From NCBI GenBank assembly GCA_964601165.1, contig CAZRMK010000004.1, positions 1-43,082 of the forward strand: a stretch of DNA of 43,082 nucleotides, read 5' to 3'. The stretch is from Thiosulfativibrio sp964601165. GTDB lineage: Bacteria; Pseudomonadota; Gammaproteobacteria; Thiomicrospirales; Thiomicrospiraceae. The notes under the pieces were generated by a model, which had not been told where the DNA came from, ran no database searches, and worked only from the letters and a program-made list of their open reading frames with translations. Of the stretch, positions 42,637 to 43,082 are shown one piece after another (the first letter of the stretch is position 1; every line of letters starts with the position of its first letter). The translations under genes were made by a program, and so were the position numbers.

Positions 42637-43082
42637 TCTGAATTTTTTATAAAAGACGTTAGTGTGTCAGCCTGTTTAATTTATCTGAACTATGACATGT
42701 TTAATGTTTTTTTGGAATGCAGAAAATTGTATGGTAATTTTGGATGTTTTGAAATGGATTTAGGTTTGATATTAATGAAGAACAAGCGAATAATATAAAA
42801 ATAAATCCCCCACTGGGAGGGATATGGTCGCTTAAAAGCGTTGCCTACGAAAAATAAATTTCATTGTATGAAAAGCAAATCATAGACCTTAGTCGGTTAC
42901 TTTATGGCTGAATAATAACAGGAAAAAACTAGATGAGCAAATTAATTTGTAACTACTCAGCGTAATTTTTACTAAAACACTAGTCTATTGATTTTTAAGG
43001 GTTTTATTTTTTGTTGATTTTAAAATCTTATGTTTTTAAAATTCTTGACCTTATATAAATCAATGGTTTACAAGTTAAATAA
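42637..43082. other. 446-base stretch without a gene
   Basis: I see no ORF longer than about 20 codons. Two small hairpins lie side by side: ATCCC/GGGAT (42805-42823) and CGCTT-AA-AAGCG (42829-42840). They may belong to a leader of a gene beyond the window. Confidence 0.5.

Overview
The window is a 43 kb piece of an AT-rich gammaproteobacterial chromosome. The evidence is gene content and order typical of that class: rng-yhdP, msbA next to an LpxL-type acyltransferase, pcnB-folK-panB-panC, glyA-nrdR-ribD and carA-carB-greA, plus hldD, ppnP, ettA and ftnA. An LPS outer membrane is implied by msbA, lpxL, hldD, an O-antigen ligase and three glycosyltransferases. A MotA/MotB-type stator pair is present, but no other flagellar gene. 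The genus cannot be fixed from sequence alone.

Layout. (1) 1-5400, minus: yhdP and rng, with a possible convergent gene tail at the left edge. (2) 5478-12812: an envelope-sugar block with an O-antigen ligase (+), two GT25-like and one DxD-type glycosyltransferase, hldD (-), then msbA-lpxL (+). (3) 12942-16208, plus: ppc and panD. (4) 16411-21618, minus: motA-motB, then pcnB-folK-panB-panC. PanB and PanC make pantothenate with the beta-alanine supplied by PanD. (5) 21764-25847: a small membrane methyltransferase, trpS, a SulP anion transporter with a DUF3817 partner, a 57-aa membrane protein and ppnP. (6) 25904-26485: tRNA-Ser(UGA) and a short MGMT-like gene. (7) 26486-29052: a decayed accessory patch. 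(8) 29049-33314: nrdR, glyA, ettA and ftnA. (9) 33315-34600: a second accessory gap with a truncated helicase-nuclease tail, a candidate small RNA and mobile-element ends. (10) 34602-39525: carA-carB-greA. (11) 39794-42636: a small secreted protein, a DUF455 ferritin-like protein, a thioredoxin-like protein, a TerB-DnaJ membrane protein and a 78-aa membrane protein.

The least ordinary parts are the two accessory gaps. The first holds an IS110 transposase remnant, a 34-bp perfect palindrome that recurs in variant form elsewhere, a broken gene start that may be ATP-grasp, and an ABC substrate-binding protein gene split by a single frameshift in an A7 run. All of these lie between two 23-bp inverted repeats 2,030 bp apart. 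Beside it are REP-like hairpins and a ribD gene cut off after about 44 codons. The second holds the nuclease tail of an SF1-type helicase, a promoter-to-terminator unit without an ORF, a 56-nt three-way-junction fold, and several copies of a GAGACCTTTGCATAA-type end. One such end supplies the last codons of ettA. I found no intact defence or biosynthetic system. The accessory DNA looks like remains of mobile elements and of at least one lost locus.
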